A DNA stretch of 64,000 bases from Sulfomarinibacter sp963733915 (lineage in GTDB: Bacteria; Acidobacteriota; Thermoanaerobaculia; Thermoanaerobaculales; Sulfomarinibacteraceae), in assembly GCA_963733915.1 (NCBI GenBank), contig CAVTEP010000003.1, positions 248,001 through 312,000 of the forward strand, given 5' to 3'. Positions within the stretch are counted from its first letter, which is position 1, and every line of letters starts with the position of its first letter. A program made the translations under genes and the position numbers. The notes under the pieces were generated by a model that saw only the letters and a list, made by a program, of their open reading frames with translations, made no database searches and was not told the DNA's origin. Below are positions 1 through 8,587 of the stretch, in pieces.

Positions 1-665
1 AAGGCTTCCCGATGAGTTTCCAACAACGTCCTGGTCATCTTGCTGGGAAAGAAACCGGGGGCGATGGCGTTGACCGTGATCGCCCGCCCACCAAGGTGGA
101 CCGCCAGCATCCGCGTCAGGTGGTGGACCGCCGCCTTGGCGGCGGCATAGGAGTAGTTCTCCACCATCGGTACCCGCAGCCCGTCGATGGAGCCGATGTT
201 GATGACCCGCGCCGGGTCGTCCGGGGCGGCTGCATTTTCCAGCCGCGGCAGCAGGTCGCGGGTGAGGAAGAACAGCGCCTTGAGGTTGAGGTCGGTGATT
301 TTGTCGAAGCCCTTCTCGGGGAAGCTCTCGATGGCTTCGCCCCAGGCGGCGCCGGCGTTGTTGACCAGGATGTGCAGCTTCTCCTCACGCTCGCTGAAAT
401 CGTGAACCAGCGCCGCCACGCCATCGAGCGTCGAGAGGTCATGCGGCATCGAGATACAACGACCGATCAACGACAGCTCGGCGGTAACCGCGTTGCACAC
501 CTCTGTAGTTCGCGATGTGATGTAGACCCTGGCCCCAGCCTCCACGTAGCCGCGGGCGATCATCAAGCCGATACCGCGCGAACCGCCGGTGACCAGGGCG
601 GTCTTGCCGCGGATCGAGAACAGGGACGGGACGTCGATTGCGACGCCGGTCTCTGGCCTCTCCAT
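1..665 (-). CDS. Short-chain dehydrogenase/reductase, RhlG-like (3' end cut by window edge)
   Basis: The frame runs off the left edge, so only the first 221 residues are visible. It is a classical SDR: cofactor loop TGGSRGIG at residues 26-33, NNAG at 102-105, catalytic Ser in NIGSID near 159, and the YxxxK pair Y173/K177. Such enzymes are cytoplasmic NAD(P)H-dependent oxidoreductases with a Rossmann fold. The wording around the loop and the NAIAPGFFPSKMT stretch resemble RhlG-type 3-oxoacyl reductases, but the substrate cannot be fixed from sequence. The ATG has a GGAGGAGG ribosome site just upstream. It lies downstream of the phosphatase gene on the same strand, with a terminator between them, so it is probably transcribed separately. 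Confidence 0.9.
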   Translation of the reverse strand, partial: MERPETGVAIDVPSLFSIRGKTALVTGGSRGIGLMIARGYVEAGARVYITSRTTEVCNAVTAELSLIGRCISMPHDLSTLDGVAALVHDFSEREEKLHILVNNAGAAWGEAIESFPEKGFDKITDLNLKALFFLTRDLLPRLENAAAPDDPARVINIGSIDGLRVPMVENYSYAAAKAAVHHLTRMLAVHLGGRAITVNAIAPGFFPSKMTRTLLETHREA

Positions 666-687
666 CGTGAACCTCCTCCATCAGTCG

Positions 688-715
688 AAAAACGGGCCCG
701 CACGGAGCGGGCCCG
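688..715 (-). terminator. Rho-independent terminator downstream of the PhoD-like gene
   Basis: On the minus strand a 9-bp GC stem (CGGGCCCGC / GCGGGCCCG) with a 5-nt loop is followed directly by five T. It lies between the phosphatase stop codon and the SDR start. Confidence 0.8.
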
Positions 716-736
716 GGAAGAACACATTCTGCCGGA

Positions 737-2872
737 TCAGGGTCCGGGGGCGAGAACGCCGTCGCGGATGGTGAACATGATGGGCGTGAACAGCTCGTCC
801 AGTCCCTCGGGGTCATCGTAGTAGCTGGTGCCGATCTCGTCCGAGGGGATCTCCTCGATCGTCACCGTGAAGGCGTCGGCGGTGACATCCATGATGCCGT
901 AGCCGTGCGCCCAGGTGTTGTCGTAGATAATGTCGGAGGGTGACACCGCCGGGTCCGCGGCCGAGACCTGGAGAAGCAGACCGTAGTATTGGAGGATCTG
1001 ATCGAGACCAGGGATCTGGCCGAGGATCGGATCCGACTCGATGAAGCGGGTGACGATCTCACCCGAGGTCGAGGAGGAGATAGCCGGCGGAGTGATTTCG
1101 TAGGTGCCGTTCTTGTGGTCGGTGACAAAGGTGGCGTGGATGTCGCCCGAGATCACGACCGCGTTGTCCACCAGCGCCAGAAGACCCAGCATCTCCTGAC
1201 GCTTCTGCGGGAATCCGTTGAAGTCCTCGGCGCTGACCTGCAGGCGCGTGCGAAGAAAATCCGGAAACTCCGGGGGCAGGAGGGAGGCGATCAGCGGGTT
1301 GGTGAAGTCGACCACAAGCGGGGTCATCATGTAGGAGTTGCCGAGCACCTTCCAGGTCGCCGGGCTCGCGAGCAGGGTGCCCTGAATCCAGGCGTTCTGC
1401 TGCGAACCGTAGGCCTCCTGCGCCGCACCGCCGGTCTCCAGATAACGCGCCGCCGCGTAGAGGTCGAAGGTGTCCTTGATGACCTGCGCTCTCGAGCCGC
1501 CAAAGGAGTAGATCGAGGACTTGCCCATGATGAGATACGAGATACCGCGTGGCAGCGCCGCCAGGGTCTCGGTCGAGAACGGGGGCGCCAGCCCGGCAGC
1601 CTCGTACAACAGATTGACGAAGGTGGCGCTCACGTTGCCCGACATCGCGTCTTCGCCAAGCCGGACTGCGGTGAAGAGATCGAGGGCCGGGTTCTCCATC
1701 ATGTAGAGGTTGGCGGCGATCAACGTGCTGGTCTGGCTGAGAATCTTGAGGTATGGGTTCAATCCGATAACGCCCATGTCCACGTAGGGGTCGAAGCTGC
1801 CGCGTACCATCGGCCACGCCTCACCCACCAGCCCGGCGAGGGTCGGCTCATCGACCGCGACGACCCCTGGGAACGCGTCTTCAGGGATCAAATGATCAGG
1901 ACGGAACGACCGCAGGTCGGTCAATACCAGGTGCAGATTCGATCCATAAAGGAGATCGCGGTAGATTCTGGCGTTCGGGTAGAGTTCGTCGGCGCCGATT
2001 TCGAGATCTCCATCGTCGTTGAGGCCGACATCGATCGGGACCCACTCGTAAAACGCCCGCTCGGCGTTCTGTTTGCGCTCCACGTCGTACTCATCAACCA
2101 GCCCGTCGAAGTAGGTGGCGGTGGCGCCCCAGGCGTCGTCGGAGTACTCGTGGTCGTCCCAGATGACCAGCATCGGCCAGCGCTCGTGCACCTGCTGCAG
2201 CATGGGGTCGGAGCGGTAGGTGCGATAAATGTCGCGGTAATTGGAGAGGCTCGCCGCCGCATAGTTCGGGTTGTCTTCGGTGCCGAGCTGGATCGCTCCA
2301 TCGGTGTCCTCGAAATCGATGCCGCGCTCGCTGTCCGGGTCCTGGAACTGTGGATCACCGGTGGTCTCGTAGATGTAGTCGCCGAGGTGGACCACGAAGT
2401 CGATGTCCTCGTCGTGGTCGAGCAGCAGCTTCATGTAGGTGTTGTAGTAGCGCCCGATGTAGTCCTGACAGTAGACCACCGCAAAGCGCACCGGGACCTC
2501 CATGTCGGGTGTCGGTGCGGTGCGGGTGCGGCCAACCGCCGACATTTCGTCGCCGAAGCCGAACCGGTAGTAGTACGTGGTGTATGGCGCGAGACCCTCC
2601 ACCTTGGTTTTGACGACGCCGTCGTACTCGGGGTCGACCTCGATCGACCTGGTGACCACGATATTGGTCATGCCCTCGTCGGTCGCCACCATGAGATCGA
2701 TGGTCTCCGGCAGCTCCCCGTCGGGCATCGCCGCCCGCGTCCACAGCACGACACTGTCGGCCGTCGGGTCACCTGAAGCAACAGACTGGGGAAAGGAGTC
2801 GTCCGCCGCCACCGCACCGGAAACCGCGCACAGCACCGCAACAACACCCAGCCACATGGTCACTCTGCGCAT
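737..2872 (-). CDS. PhoD-like alkaline phosphatase / phosphodiesterase, secreted
   Basis: The protein has 711 residues. Residues 1-22 form a Sec-type signal peptide (charged MRR, hydrophobic core, AVA cut site) without a clear Tat twin-arginine motif. The PhoD-like N-domain begins FPQSVASGDPTADSVVLWTR. The metallophosphatase core follows with HLGDYIYE near 162-169, WDDHEY near 238-243, DLRSFR, and a C-terminal GDIHATF motif; these Asp and His residues bind the metals in the family. The expected role is release of phosphate from phosphoesters outside the cytoplasm. I chose the ATG preceded by GGAAGGAGG; an upstream in-frame extension lacks a signal sequence. It is longer than typical PhoD (about 550 residues) because of an insertion in the middle. 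Confidence 0.88.
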   Translation of the reverse strand: MRRVTMWLGVVAVLCAVSGAVAADDSFPQSVASGDPTADSVVLWTRAAMPDGELPETIDLMVATDEGMTNIVVTRSIEVDPEYDGVVKTKVEGLAPYTTYYYRFGFGDEMSAVGRTRTAPTPDMEVPVRFAVVYCQDYIGRYYNTYMKLLLDHDEDIDFVVHLGDYIYETTGDPQFQDPDSERGIDFEDTDGAIQLGTEDNPNYAAASLSNYRDIYRTYRSDPMLQQVHERWPMLVIWDDHEYSDDAWGATATYFDGLVDEYDVERKQNAERAFYEWVPIDVGLNDDGDLEIGADELYPNARIYRDLLYGSNLHLVLTDLRSFRPDHLIPEDAFPGVVAVDEPTLAGLVGEAWPMVRGSFDPYVDMGVIGLNPYLKILSQTSTLIAANLYMMENPALDLFTAVRLGEDAMSGNVSATFVNLLYEAAGLAPPFSTETLAALPRGISYLIMGKSSIYSFGGSRAQVIKDTFDLYAAARYLETGGAAQEAYGSQQNAWIQGTLLASPATWKVLGNSYMMTPLVVDFTNPLIASLLPPEFPDFLRTRLQVSAEDFNGFPQKRQEMLGLLALVDNAVVISGDIHATFVTDHKNGTYEITPPAISSSTSGEIVTRFIESDPILGQIPGLDQILQYYGLLLQVSAADPAVSPSDIIYDNTWAHGYGIMDVTADAFTVTIEEIPSDEIGTSYYDDPEGLDELFTPIMFTIRDGVLAPGP

Positions 2873-2983
2873 CGCATCCTCCTTCCAAGGCGCACGGAGC
2901 CGAGGTCCCGTGCAGGATCGTTGATCGTCATGAGACATCGTCGTGGTGTCCATCGCGTGAAGCGGAACTATGGTACACCGGCG

Positions 2984-3165
2984 AATTCGAAATTAGGAAT
3001 TAGGAATTAGGAATTTCCGGCCGCCCACCCAGGAGAAACCGCAGATTGGCGCAGATGTTGGATCTTGGATATTTGATATTCGATGTGTAGCTGGGATGGT
3101 TGCCCGAGGGGTGGGCGGGTGGAAACATTCAAACGTTGAAGGTTCAAACGTTTGAACGATTTAAG
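2984..3165. repeat. Intergenic composite repeat element (AATTAGG array + AACGTT array)
   Basis: The left end is a heptamer array of AATTAGG units. GC tracts follow (CCGCCCACCC near 3020; GGGGTGGGCGGGTGG near 3108-3122). The right end is an octamer-like array around AAACGTT. It fills the space between the PhoD-like start region and the ABC transporter stop. Confidence 0.75.
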
Positions 3166-3172
3166 GTTGAGA

Positions 3173-4927
3173 TCAGGCGACAAGGAGGTCTTCGCCGGCG
3201 CGGATGAGGCGGGCATAGGCGCCGTCGGCGGCGAGGAGCTCGTTGTGGGTCCCCTGCTCCACGACCCGCCCGCGGTCGAGAACCACGATGCGGTCGGCGC
3301 GCTCGACGGTCGACAGCCGGTGGGCGATGACGATCACCGTCTTGCGCTCGAAGATCCTCACCAGGGCGTCCTGGATGAGCTGTTCGGTGAGCGAATCGAT
3401 CGAGGCGGTTGCCTCGTCGAGGATCACCACCGGCGGGTCAAAAGCCATGGCCCGCGCAAAGGTCAGCAGCTGACCCTCGCCGACCGAGAGATCGGCCCCG
3501 CGCTCGCGGAGGACGTGGTCCCAGCCGATCCGCTCGACCACGTGGTCCGCATTGACCAGGGCCGCGGCAGCCTGGCACGCGGCGCGGTCGATGGCGAGGT
3601 TGCCGAGATCGACGTTGAACCGCACGCTTTCCGAAAACAGCTGTGGATCCTGGCGCACGCCCGCGATGCAGCGCCGCACGTCCTCGGCCCGAATTTCCTT
3701 GAGCTCGTGACCGTCAAGGGTGATGGAACCGCGGTAGCCGGCATAGGAGGCGTCGAGCAGCCGGCTGATGGTGGTCTTGCCGGACCCGGTGGCGCCGACC
3801 AGGGCCACGACCTCGCCGGGGTGCACCTCGATGTCGATCTCGTGCAGCACATCCTCCGCGTCCTCGCGATAGCTGAAGCTGACCCCACGCATGACGATCT
3901 CGCCTTCGACCTCCGCCAGCGGCGCGCCGTCACCGGACACATCCGCGTCCACATCGAGCAGCGACAGGATCTTTTCCAGCGCCGCCGCGCCCTGCTGCAG
4001 GACCGCCACCGTGGAGGAAAGCTCGCGAAGGGGCGTGAACAGTCGATCCAGGTATTGGATGAACGCAACCAGGAGACCCGCGCTCACCGGCGTCGTGACC
4101 GCCAGCGGCAGACCCATTCGGGTTGCGAGCCCCGATCCGTACCACAGCATCACGGCCACACCGATCGAGGCCGCGCCGTCGACCACGGCATACATCAGGG
4201 AGTCATACACGTTGGAACGGGTGGTTGCGCGGCGGTAGCGCTGATTGCGCTCGTCGAACAGGCTCTCGCTGTGCGCCTCGTTGCCGAAGAGCTGTACCAC
4301 CTCGACGCCGTCGACCCGCTCGGCCAGGAATGCATTGACCAACGCCAGCGCCCCTCTGACCTCGACGAACAGCGCCCGCAGCCGCCGTCTGATGAACTCG
4401 AGTACCGCCAGGATCGGCGGCGCCAGCGCCAGCAGGACGAGGGTCAGCCGGGCGTCGAGCAGAAACATGGCGACCAGCGTGCCGACGATCAGCAACAGGT
4501 CGAGCATGATGTTGATCAGTCCCGACGAAAGGGCTTCACCGAGGGCGTCAACGTCAGAGGTCGCGCGGGTCAGCAGCTTGCCCGCCGGTTGCCGGTCGAG
4601 GTAGCTCTGTCTCAGCCCGAGGAGCTTGCGGTAGATGCCCGATCGCATTCGAACGATCGAGCGTTGCCCACCCCACGCCAGAAGCATCACGTAAGCGCCT
4701 TCGAACACGTAGGCGGCCACGACAGCCGCCAGGTAGGCAAACGCCAGGGCGGTCAGGCCCTGTGCCACGCCCGAAACCAGGTGGTCGTCGATGACCTTTT
4801 TCAGAAGCCACGGCTGGAGCAGGTCGAGGCCGGCGGTCACCGGCGTCAACGCCACCGCCAGGGCGAAGGCCCACGCATCCGGCCGCAGGAACGGCCACAG
4901 GCGGCGCAGCACCGAGCCCTCTTTCAT
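3173..4927 (-). CDS. ABC exporter half-transporter, consensus Walker B subunit (MdlB-like)
   Basis: The 584-residue protein has an N-terminal six-helix exporter domain followed by an ATPase domain. Walker A is GATGSGKTT, Walker B is VVILDEATASID with the catalytic Glu present, and the H-loop is IAHRLSTV. The signature is non-canonical (LSVGEGQLL instead of LSGGQ). Its start overlaps the stop of the upstream half-transporter by 4 bp (ATGA), so the two are translationally coupled and very likely form a heterodimer. A non-canonical signature here paired with a degenerate Walker B in the partner is the known pattern of heterodimeric exporters of the TM287/288 or MdlAB type. The substrate is unknown; lipids or drugs are typical. 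Confidence 0.92.
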   Translation of the reverse strand: MKEGSVLRRLWPFLRPDAWAFALAVALTPVTAGLDLLQPWLLKKVIDDHLVSGVAQGLTALAFAYLAAVVAAYVFEGAYVMLLAWGGQRSIVRMRSGIYRKLLGLRQSYLDRQPAGKLLTRATSDVDALGEALSSGLINIMLDLLLIVGTLVAMFLLDARLTLVLLALAPPILAVLEFIRRRLRALFVEVRGALALVNAFLAERVDGVEVVQLFGNEAHSESLFDERNQRYRRATTRSNVYDSLMYAVVDGAASIGVAVMLWYGSGLATRMGLPLAVTTPVSAGLLVAFIQYLDRLFTPLRELSSTVAVLQQGAAALEKILSLLDVDADVSGDGAPLAEVEGEIVMRGVSFSYREDAEDVLHEIDIEVHPGEVVALVGATGSGKTTISRLLDASYAGYRGSITLDGHELKEIRAEDVRRCIAGVRQDPQLFSESVRFNVDLGNLAIDRAACQAAAALVNADHVVERIGWDHVLRERGADLSVGEGQLLTFARAMAFDPPVVILDEATASIDSLTEQLIQDALVRIFERKTVIVIAHRLSTVERADRIVVLDRGRVVEQGTHNELLAADGAYARLIRAGEDLLVA

Positions 4928-6723
4928 GATGCCGCCTCCACCTCGGCCGCCGCCCGCTGACTCTGGACCTGCCAGGTGTCACGGTAGGGGCCCGGCCGTT
5001 TGATCAGCTCGGCGTGGGTGCCGTGGTCGACGAGCCGGCCGCCGTCGATGACCAGCACACTGTCGCAGTGGCGCAGCGCCGACAGACGGTGACTGGCAAT
5101 GAGGACCGTCGGCGCTTCAGGCCGCTGGGTGAGGGCTGCGACCGTTTCTACGAGCTGAGCCTCTGTCTGGTGGTCCACCGCCGAGAGAACATCGTCGAGG
5201 ATCAGGAGGTCCCCCCGCCGGTAGAGCCCGCGTGCCAGGGCGACCCGCTGCCGCTGACCGCCCGAGAGCATGATGCCGCGCTCGCCGACCACGGTCTGCA
5301 GGCCGTCGGGAAGCGCCTCGAGGTCTGATTCGAGGGCCGCCATGGCCACCGAGAGGGCGACCCGGTCGTCGTCCGGGGAGGCCTCCAGCGCGACATTTGA
5401 CGCGATCGCGTCCGAGAACAGGAACGGTCTCTGGGGCACCATCGACAGGCGCCGGCGCCACGACTCGAGGTCGATTGCTGCGATGTCGACGCCATCAACC
5501 AGGATCGTCCCGGGGGGTGGATTGTAGATGCGGGCGAAGAGGCGTAGCAGGGTGCTCTTGCCGCTGCCGGTGCGCCCGAAAAGGCCGGTCACCGAGCCTG
5601 CAGGGATCGTCGCCGACAGACCCTCCAAGACCTGGCGCCGCGGCTCATCGGGGTAGGCGAAGGAAAGCTCACGAATCTCGATCGCCGGTCCTCGACCCGG
5701 CGCCAGCACGCGCCCCTCCCTGCCCTCGGGACGTTCCACGGGCGCGTCGACGAGCTCGAAGATACGTTCCAGGGCCGCCCGTCCCCGCTGGACCACCGAC
5801 ATCATCCAGCCCATCGAGCGCAAGGGCGGGAGGAACACCGCCAGCAGAGCCGTAAAGGCCGCCAGCTGTCCCACCGTCAAGCTTCCCGCCAGGACCATCG
5901 GCCCACCGAAGGCGATGATTGCGAACATCGCCACGCCGCCGGCCAGGACCAGCAGCGGTAACGCAATGGAGCGGATCACGGCCAGCCGCATGCCGGTACG
6001 CAGCCAGTCGAGGTTTCGCGCCTCGAAGCGCTCGATGAAGGCCTTTTCGGCGACAAAGCCCTGGATCGCCGCCATGCCCTGGAGGCTGCCGAGCACGTGC
6101 TCGGAGATCTCGCCCAGCTGCTCCTGGCTGCGCCTCGCGAGAACGAAGAGGCGCCGAATGCCCCACTGGACGAGCCCCGAAGCGACGGCTATCGGCGCCA
6201 GCACTACCAGGGTCAGGAGCGGCGACAGCGTCACCATCTTCCAGCCGGTGAGGGTCACCGCCATGGTCACGTTGAAGATCTGCAGGCCGCCGAACCCGAC
6301 CAGCGTGCGCACCCAGGAAATGTCGTTGGCGGCACGGCTGACGATGTCGCCGCGCTTGTGGGTGGCGTAGAACGAGGGCTGCAGCCGCATGAGGTGGGCG
6401 AAGACGTCTCGGCGCAAGTGGTACTCGACGTGCCGGCCCGGATTGAAGATGAGGACTCTCGACAGCGACCGTACCGCAATCACCCCAAGGCCCATCGCGG
6501 CAATCGCCGCCACAAAAGTCCCTACCGGGGTGCCCGCCCGAAGCGCGTCGATGGCGTGCCCGATCTGACCCGGAATGCTGACCGCGAGGTAGTTGGTGAG
6601 CCCCAGAAACCCCGCCCCGGCGAGGTAGCTCCACCGGTATCGCCAGGCGTAGCTCTTGAGGAGCCGAATAATCGGATTCCCAGCCGAGCTCGTTTTCGCA
6701 ATCGTGTCGTCGTGCAAACCCAC
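4924..6723 (-). CDS. ABC exporter half-transporter, degenerate Walker B subunit (MdlA-like)
   Basis: The 599-residue protein has six predicted membrane helices followed by an ATPase domain. Walker A is GRTGSGKST and the signature is canonical (LSGGQRQRV). Walker B reads LLILDDVLSAVDH, with Asp where the catalytic Glu normally sits, so one composite ATP site of the dimer should be hydrolysis-poor. It is the first gene of a two-gene operon and overlaps the next gene by 4 bp. The start is the ATG before GLHDDTIAK. Its upstream region carries an AACGTT repeat array rather than an obvious promoter. Confidence 0.92.
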   Translation of the reverse strand: MGLHDDTIAKTSSAGNPIIRLLKSYAWRYRWSYLAGAGFLGLTNYLAVSIPGQIGHAIDALRAGTPVGTFVAAIAAMGLGVIAVRSLSRVLIFNPGRHVEYHLRRDVFAHLMRLQPSFYATHKRGDIVSRAANDISWVRTLVGFGGLQIFNVTMAVTLTGWKMVTLSPLLTLVVLAPIAVASGLVQWGIRRLFVLARRSQEQLGEISEHVLGSLQGMAAIQGFVAEKAFIERFEARNLDWLRTGMRLAVIRSIALPLLVLAGGVAMFAIIAFGGPMVLAGSLTVGQLAAFTALLAVFLPPLRSMGWMMSVVQRGRAALERIFELVDAPVERPEGREGRVLAPGRGPAIEIRELSFAYPDEPRRQVLEGLSATIPAGSVTGLFGRTGSGKSTLLRLFARIYNPPPGTILVDGVDIAAIDLESWRRRLSMVPQRPFLFSDAIASNVALEASPDDDRVALSVAMAALESDLEALPDGLQTVVGERGIMLSGGQRQRVALARGLYRRGDLLILDDVLSAVDHQTEAQLVETVAALTQRPEAPTVLIASHRLSALRHCDSVLVIDGGRLVDHGTHAELIKRPGPYRDTWQVQSQRAAAEVEAAS

Positions 6724-6763
6724 GCTCCGTTCAACCGTTTCCTATCCTCGCATGTTTCATCAC

Positions 6764-6798
6764 AACGTAAAAACGTTCAAACGTTCAAACGTTGAAAC
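6764..6798. repeat. AACGTT-type octamer array in a divergent intergenic region
   Basis: About four imperfect units of the CGTTCAAA type lie between the divergently transcribed exporter operon and hpt. Confidence 0.75.
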
Positions 6799-6862
6799 CT
6801 TCGGTAGACCCGGGGATACGGCCGCGCTAGGCTGCCCCTGGTCGTTGAACAAGGGGGACGCC

Positions 6863-7396
6863 ATGCCCGAGAACATGCCTGAAGTGCTCATCAGCGAGGA
6901 GAAAATCAACGACAAGGTCGAGGAGCTCGCACGCCGGATTTCCGTTGATTACCGCGAGGTCGAAGATCTGATCCTGGTCGGAGTCCTCAAAGGATCGTTC
7001 ATCTTCCTTGCCGACCTCGCCCGCCGTCTCACGATCCCGCGCAGCGTCGATTTCATGGCTCTTTCGACGTACGGCGACGGCACCGAAACCGACGGAGCGG
7101 TGCGGATGATCATGGACCTGCGCCGGAATATTTCGGGCCAGCACGTGCTGATCGTCGAGGACATCGTCGATACCGGCTACACCCTCGCCTATCTGGTGCG
7201 GACGCTCGCCGCGCGGCAGCCGGCCTCGCTCAAGACCTGCGTGCTGGTCCACAAGCCCGAGCGCCGAGAGGTCTACGCCCAGATTGACTACCTCGGTTTC
7301 GAAATTCCCGATGTCTGGGTCGTCGGCTGCGGCCTCGATTGGGCCGAGAAGTTCAGGACGCTGCCCTACATCGGGGTGGTCAAGCCGGAGGAGTGA
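6863..7396 (+). CDS. hpt: Hypoxanthine phosphoribosyltransferase
   Basis: This 177-residue type I phosphoribosyltransferase should convert hypoxanthine (and often guanine) plus PRPP to IMP or GMP in purine salvage. The PRPP-binding hallmark VLIVEDIVDTG lies near residues 94-104; VGVLKGSFIF at the N-terminus and the YGDGTE loop match HPRT, and VVGCGLDWAEKFR near the C-terminus matches the conserved VGYGLDYxExYR motif. Length is typical. I chose the ATG preceded by AAGGGGG; a longer in-frame extension reads through the upstream repeat array and is not plausible. It stands alone between repeat elements. Confidence 0.95.
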   Translation: MPENMPEVLISEEKINDKVEELARRISVDYREVEDLILVGVLKGSFIFLADLARRLTIPRSVDFMALSTYGDGTETDGAVRMIMDLRRNISGQHVLIVEDIVDTGYTLAYLVRTLAARQPASLKTCVLVHKPERREVYAQIDYLGFEIPDVWVVGCGLDWAEKFRTLPYIGVVKPEE

Positions 7397-7397
7397 T

Positions 7398-7626
7398 CCG
7401 CCCACCCACCCTGTCGATCGTTAAAACGTTAGAACGTTAAAACGTTTCCGCCCACCCCGGGGTTGGCGTAGGAGAAAAGGGAAAAAGGGGCGGAGGGGAA
7501 TAGTGGAGGACCTACCCATTTCGGAATTCGGAATTCGGAATTCCACCCACCCCCCTATGACGCCGTTGGCCTCATCCGTTGAAACGGCGGTCACGACAAG
7601 TGCGGGAACAGCGACAGCGGCTGGAT
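7398..7626. repeat. Composite intergenic element: AACGTT array, AAAAGGG tract, ATTCGGA array and a shared core
   Basis: It begins directly after the hpt stop with CCGCCCACCCACC. Modules in order are an AACGTT octamer array (about 7430-7447), a GGAGAAAAGGG purine tract (about 7470-7500), an ATTCGGA heptamer array (about 7518-7543), CCACCCACCCCC, and a non-repetitive core (about 7556-7620) that recurs near 46450. No gene is visible here. Confidence 0.75.
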
Positions 7627-7666
7627 CCCAGGTCTATTTGCCCGACATCGCTCTCTGCAAGAGACG

Positions 7667-7831
7667 AAAAACCACAGAGGCACAGAGCCACAGAGGGAGT
7701 CACAGAAAAAATTCAATAATTGGTGTTGGTGGGTTTGGATTCGAAACTCCAACGGGTGATCTGACAATCACACGGCGCTCACTGGGAAAACACCTATGTG
7801 AAGCACTCTATGGCTCTGTGCCTCTGTGGTT
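7667..7831. repeat. Long inverted repeat with CACAGAGG-type octamers
   Basis: The left arm (7671-7696) and right arm (7806-7831) are 26-nt reverse complements with one mismatch, built from CACAGAGG/CACAGAGC units. About 110 nt of spacer contains no convincing gene. This differs in sequence from the AT-array elements but has the same inverted-pair design. The rest of the interval from here to the toxin gene holds only the terminator below. Confidence 0.8.
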
Positions 7832-7877
7832 CAGGCCCCCTGAGATCTCCAGAACCTTCAATAGTCGCGAAGCTTCA

Positions 7878-7907
7878 GAAAAAAAAGCAAGCCCGCGAAC
7901 GGGCTTG
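7878..7907 (-). terminator. Rho-independent terminator of the toxin-antitoxin operon
   Basis: On the minus strand the stem CAAGCCCG / CGGGCTTG with a 4-nt loop is followed by C and a run of eight T. It lies about 120 nt downstream of the mazF-like stop. Confidence 0.8.
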
Positions 7908-8027
7908 TGAAGGAGGAGATTGTCCGGTGCGTCCAATATCATCCTATGTTCGGCGCCGTTTCTTTACAGTGAGCGCGGTCACACTATGACGGTTTCGGTT
8001 TCCCACCAAAAGGAGACTCTTCCGGTG

Positions 8028-8354
8028 TCATTCGACATCGAGAGCGATTCGGAGGGCGCTGTCGAGGTCGTCGAGACGATCTCGGGAAAGACGTCCCACA
8101 AAATCTGTCAGCATCATTTTCGGAACGCTGACCAGGGCGTCGCAATGAACACTGGACTCTTGTTTGAGCCCCTCGTCGAGGCCAATGTCAACCTGCGTGG
8201 CGAGACCATCACGGCGGCTCAACACCGGTGCACAGATGACCGTGGAGAACTTCGAGTCGATCACCGTCTGCCGACCAACAACAACAAAGACAAGGGATCG
8301 CTTGGGATCGCCCCGCCCGGGACGGCGGACTCGGTAGAGGTCTCCTCGCCTCAA
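8028..8354 (-). CDS. MazF/PemK-family toxin endoribonuclease
   Basis: The 108-residue protein starts MRRGDLYRV and has the small SH3-like PemK/MazF pattern: an N-terminal RGDLY strand, a basic loop followed by RSLVFVVV, then VICAPVLS and a late LLTDFVGRLS-like segment. Members are sequence-specific mRNA interferases neutralised by a partner antitoxin. The start codon is TTG, overlapping the antitoxin stop (TTGA), which implies translational coupling. The AGGAAGGG within the end of the antitoxin gene can serve as ribosome site. The second gene of the pair encoding the toxin is the standard order. Confidence 0.85.
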   Translation of the reverse strand: MRRGDLYRVRRPGRGDPKRSLVFVVVGRQTVIDSKFSTVICAPVLSRRDGLATQVDIGLDEGLKQESSVHCDALVSVPKMMLTDFVGRLSRDRLDDLDSALRIALDVE

Positions 8355-8581
8355 AACCCTTCCTGGTATAAGAGAACATCATCAATCTCGTCGTTCAACT
8401 CCTCCGCCAACCGATTCATGATTTCCAAATCGCGGGTTTCACGCATCTGTCGACTCTGACGCTCGATGAATTCGGCAACCGCCCGCTCGATCATCTGAGA
8501 TCGATTGGATCCCTCGCCGGTAATTCGGTCAAGCTCCTCGACGATTTCTTCACTAAGTGTGATGGATGTCTTCATTTTCAT
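8351..8581 (-). CDS. Ribbon-helix-helix antitoxin paired with MazF-like toxin
   Basis: The 76-residue protein begins MKMKTSITLSEEIVEELD, a MetJ/Arc-type strand, and continues with the SNRSQMIERAVAEFI helix pair, a standard RHH DNA-binding unit. The acidic C-terminus (AEELNDEIDDVLLYQ) fits a toxin-wrapping tail. RHH antitoxins bind operators as dimers and repress their own operon. No Shine-Dalgarno is seen; a promoter ends seven bases before the ATG, so translation is probably leaderless. The stop overlaps the toxin start. Confidence 0.87.
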   Translation of the reverse strand: MKMKTSITLSEEIVEELDRITGEGSNRSQMIERAVAEFIERQSRQMRETRDLEIMNRLAEELNDEIDDVLLYQEGF

Positions 8582-8587
8582 ACTACG

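Noticed and set aside
989..2776. Long plus-strand open frame opposite the PhoD-like gene
   Set aside because: It is antisense to a gene with clear catalytic motifs and its translation has no recognisable domain; high GC content keeps opposite frames open.
3152..4960. 602-codon plus-strand frame opposite the ABC exporter
   Set aside because: Composition is rich in Arg, Gln, Asp and His without hydrophobic pattern; the minus-strand ABC motifs are unambiguous.
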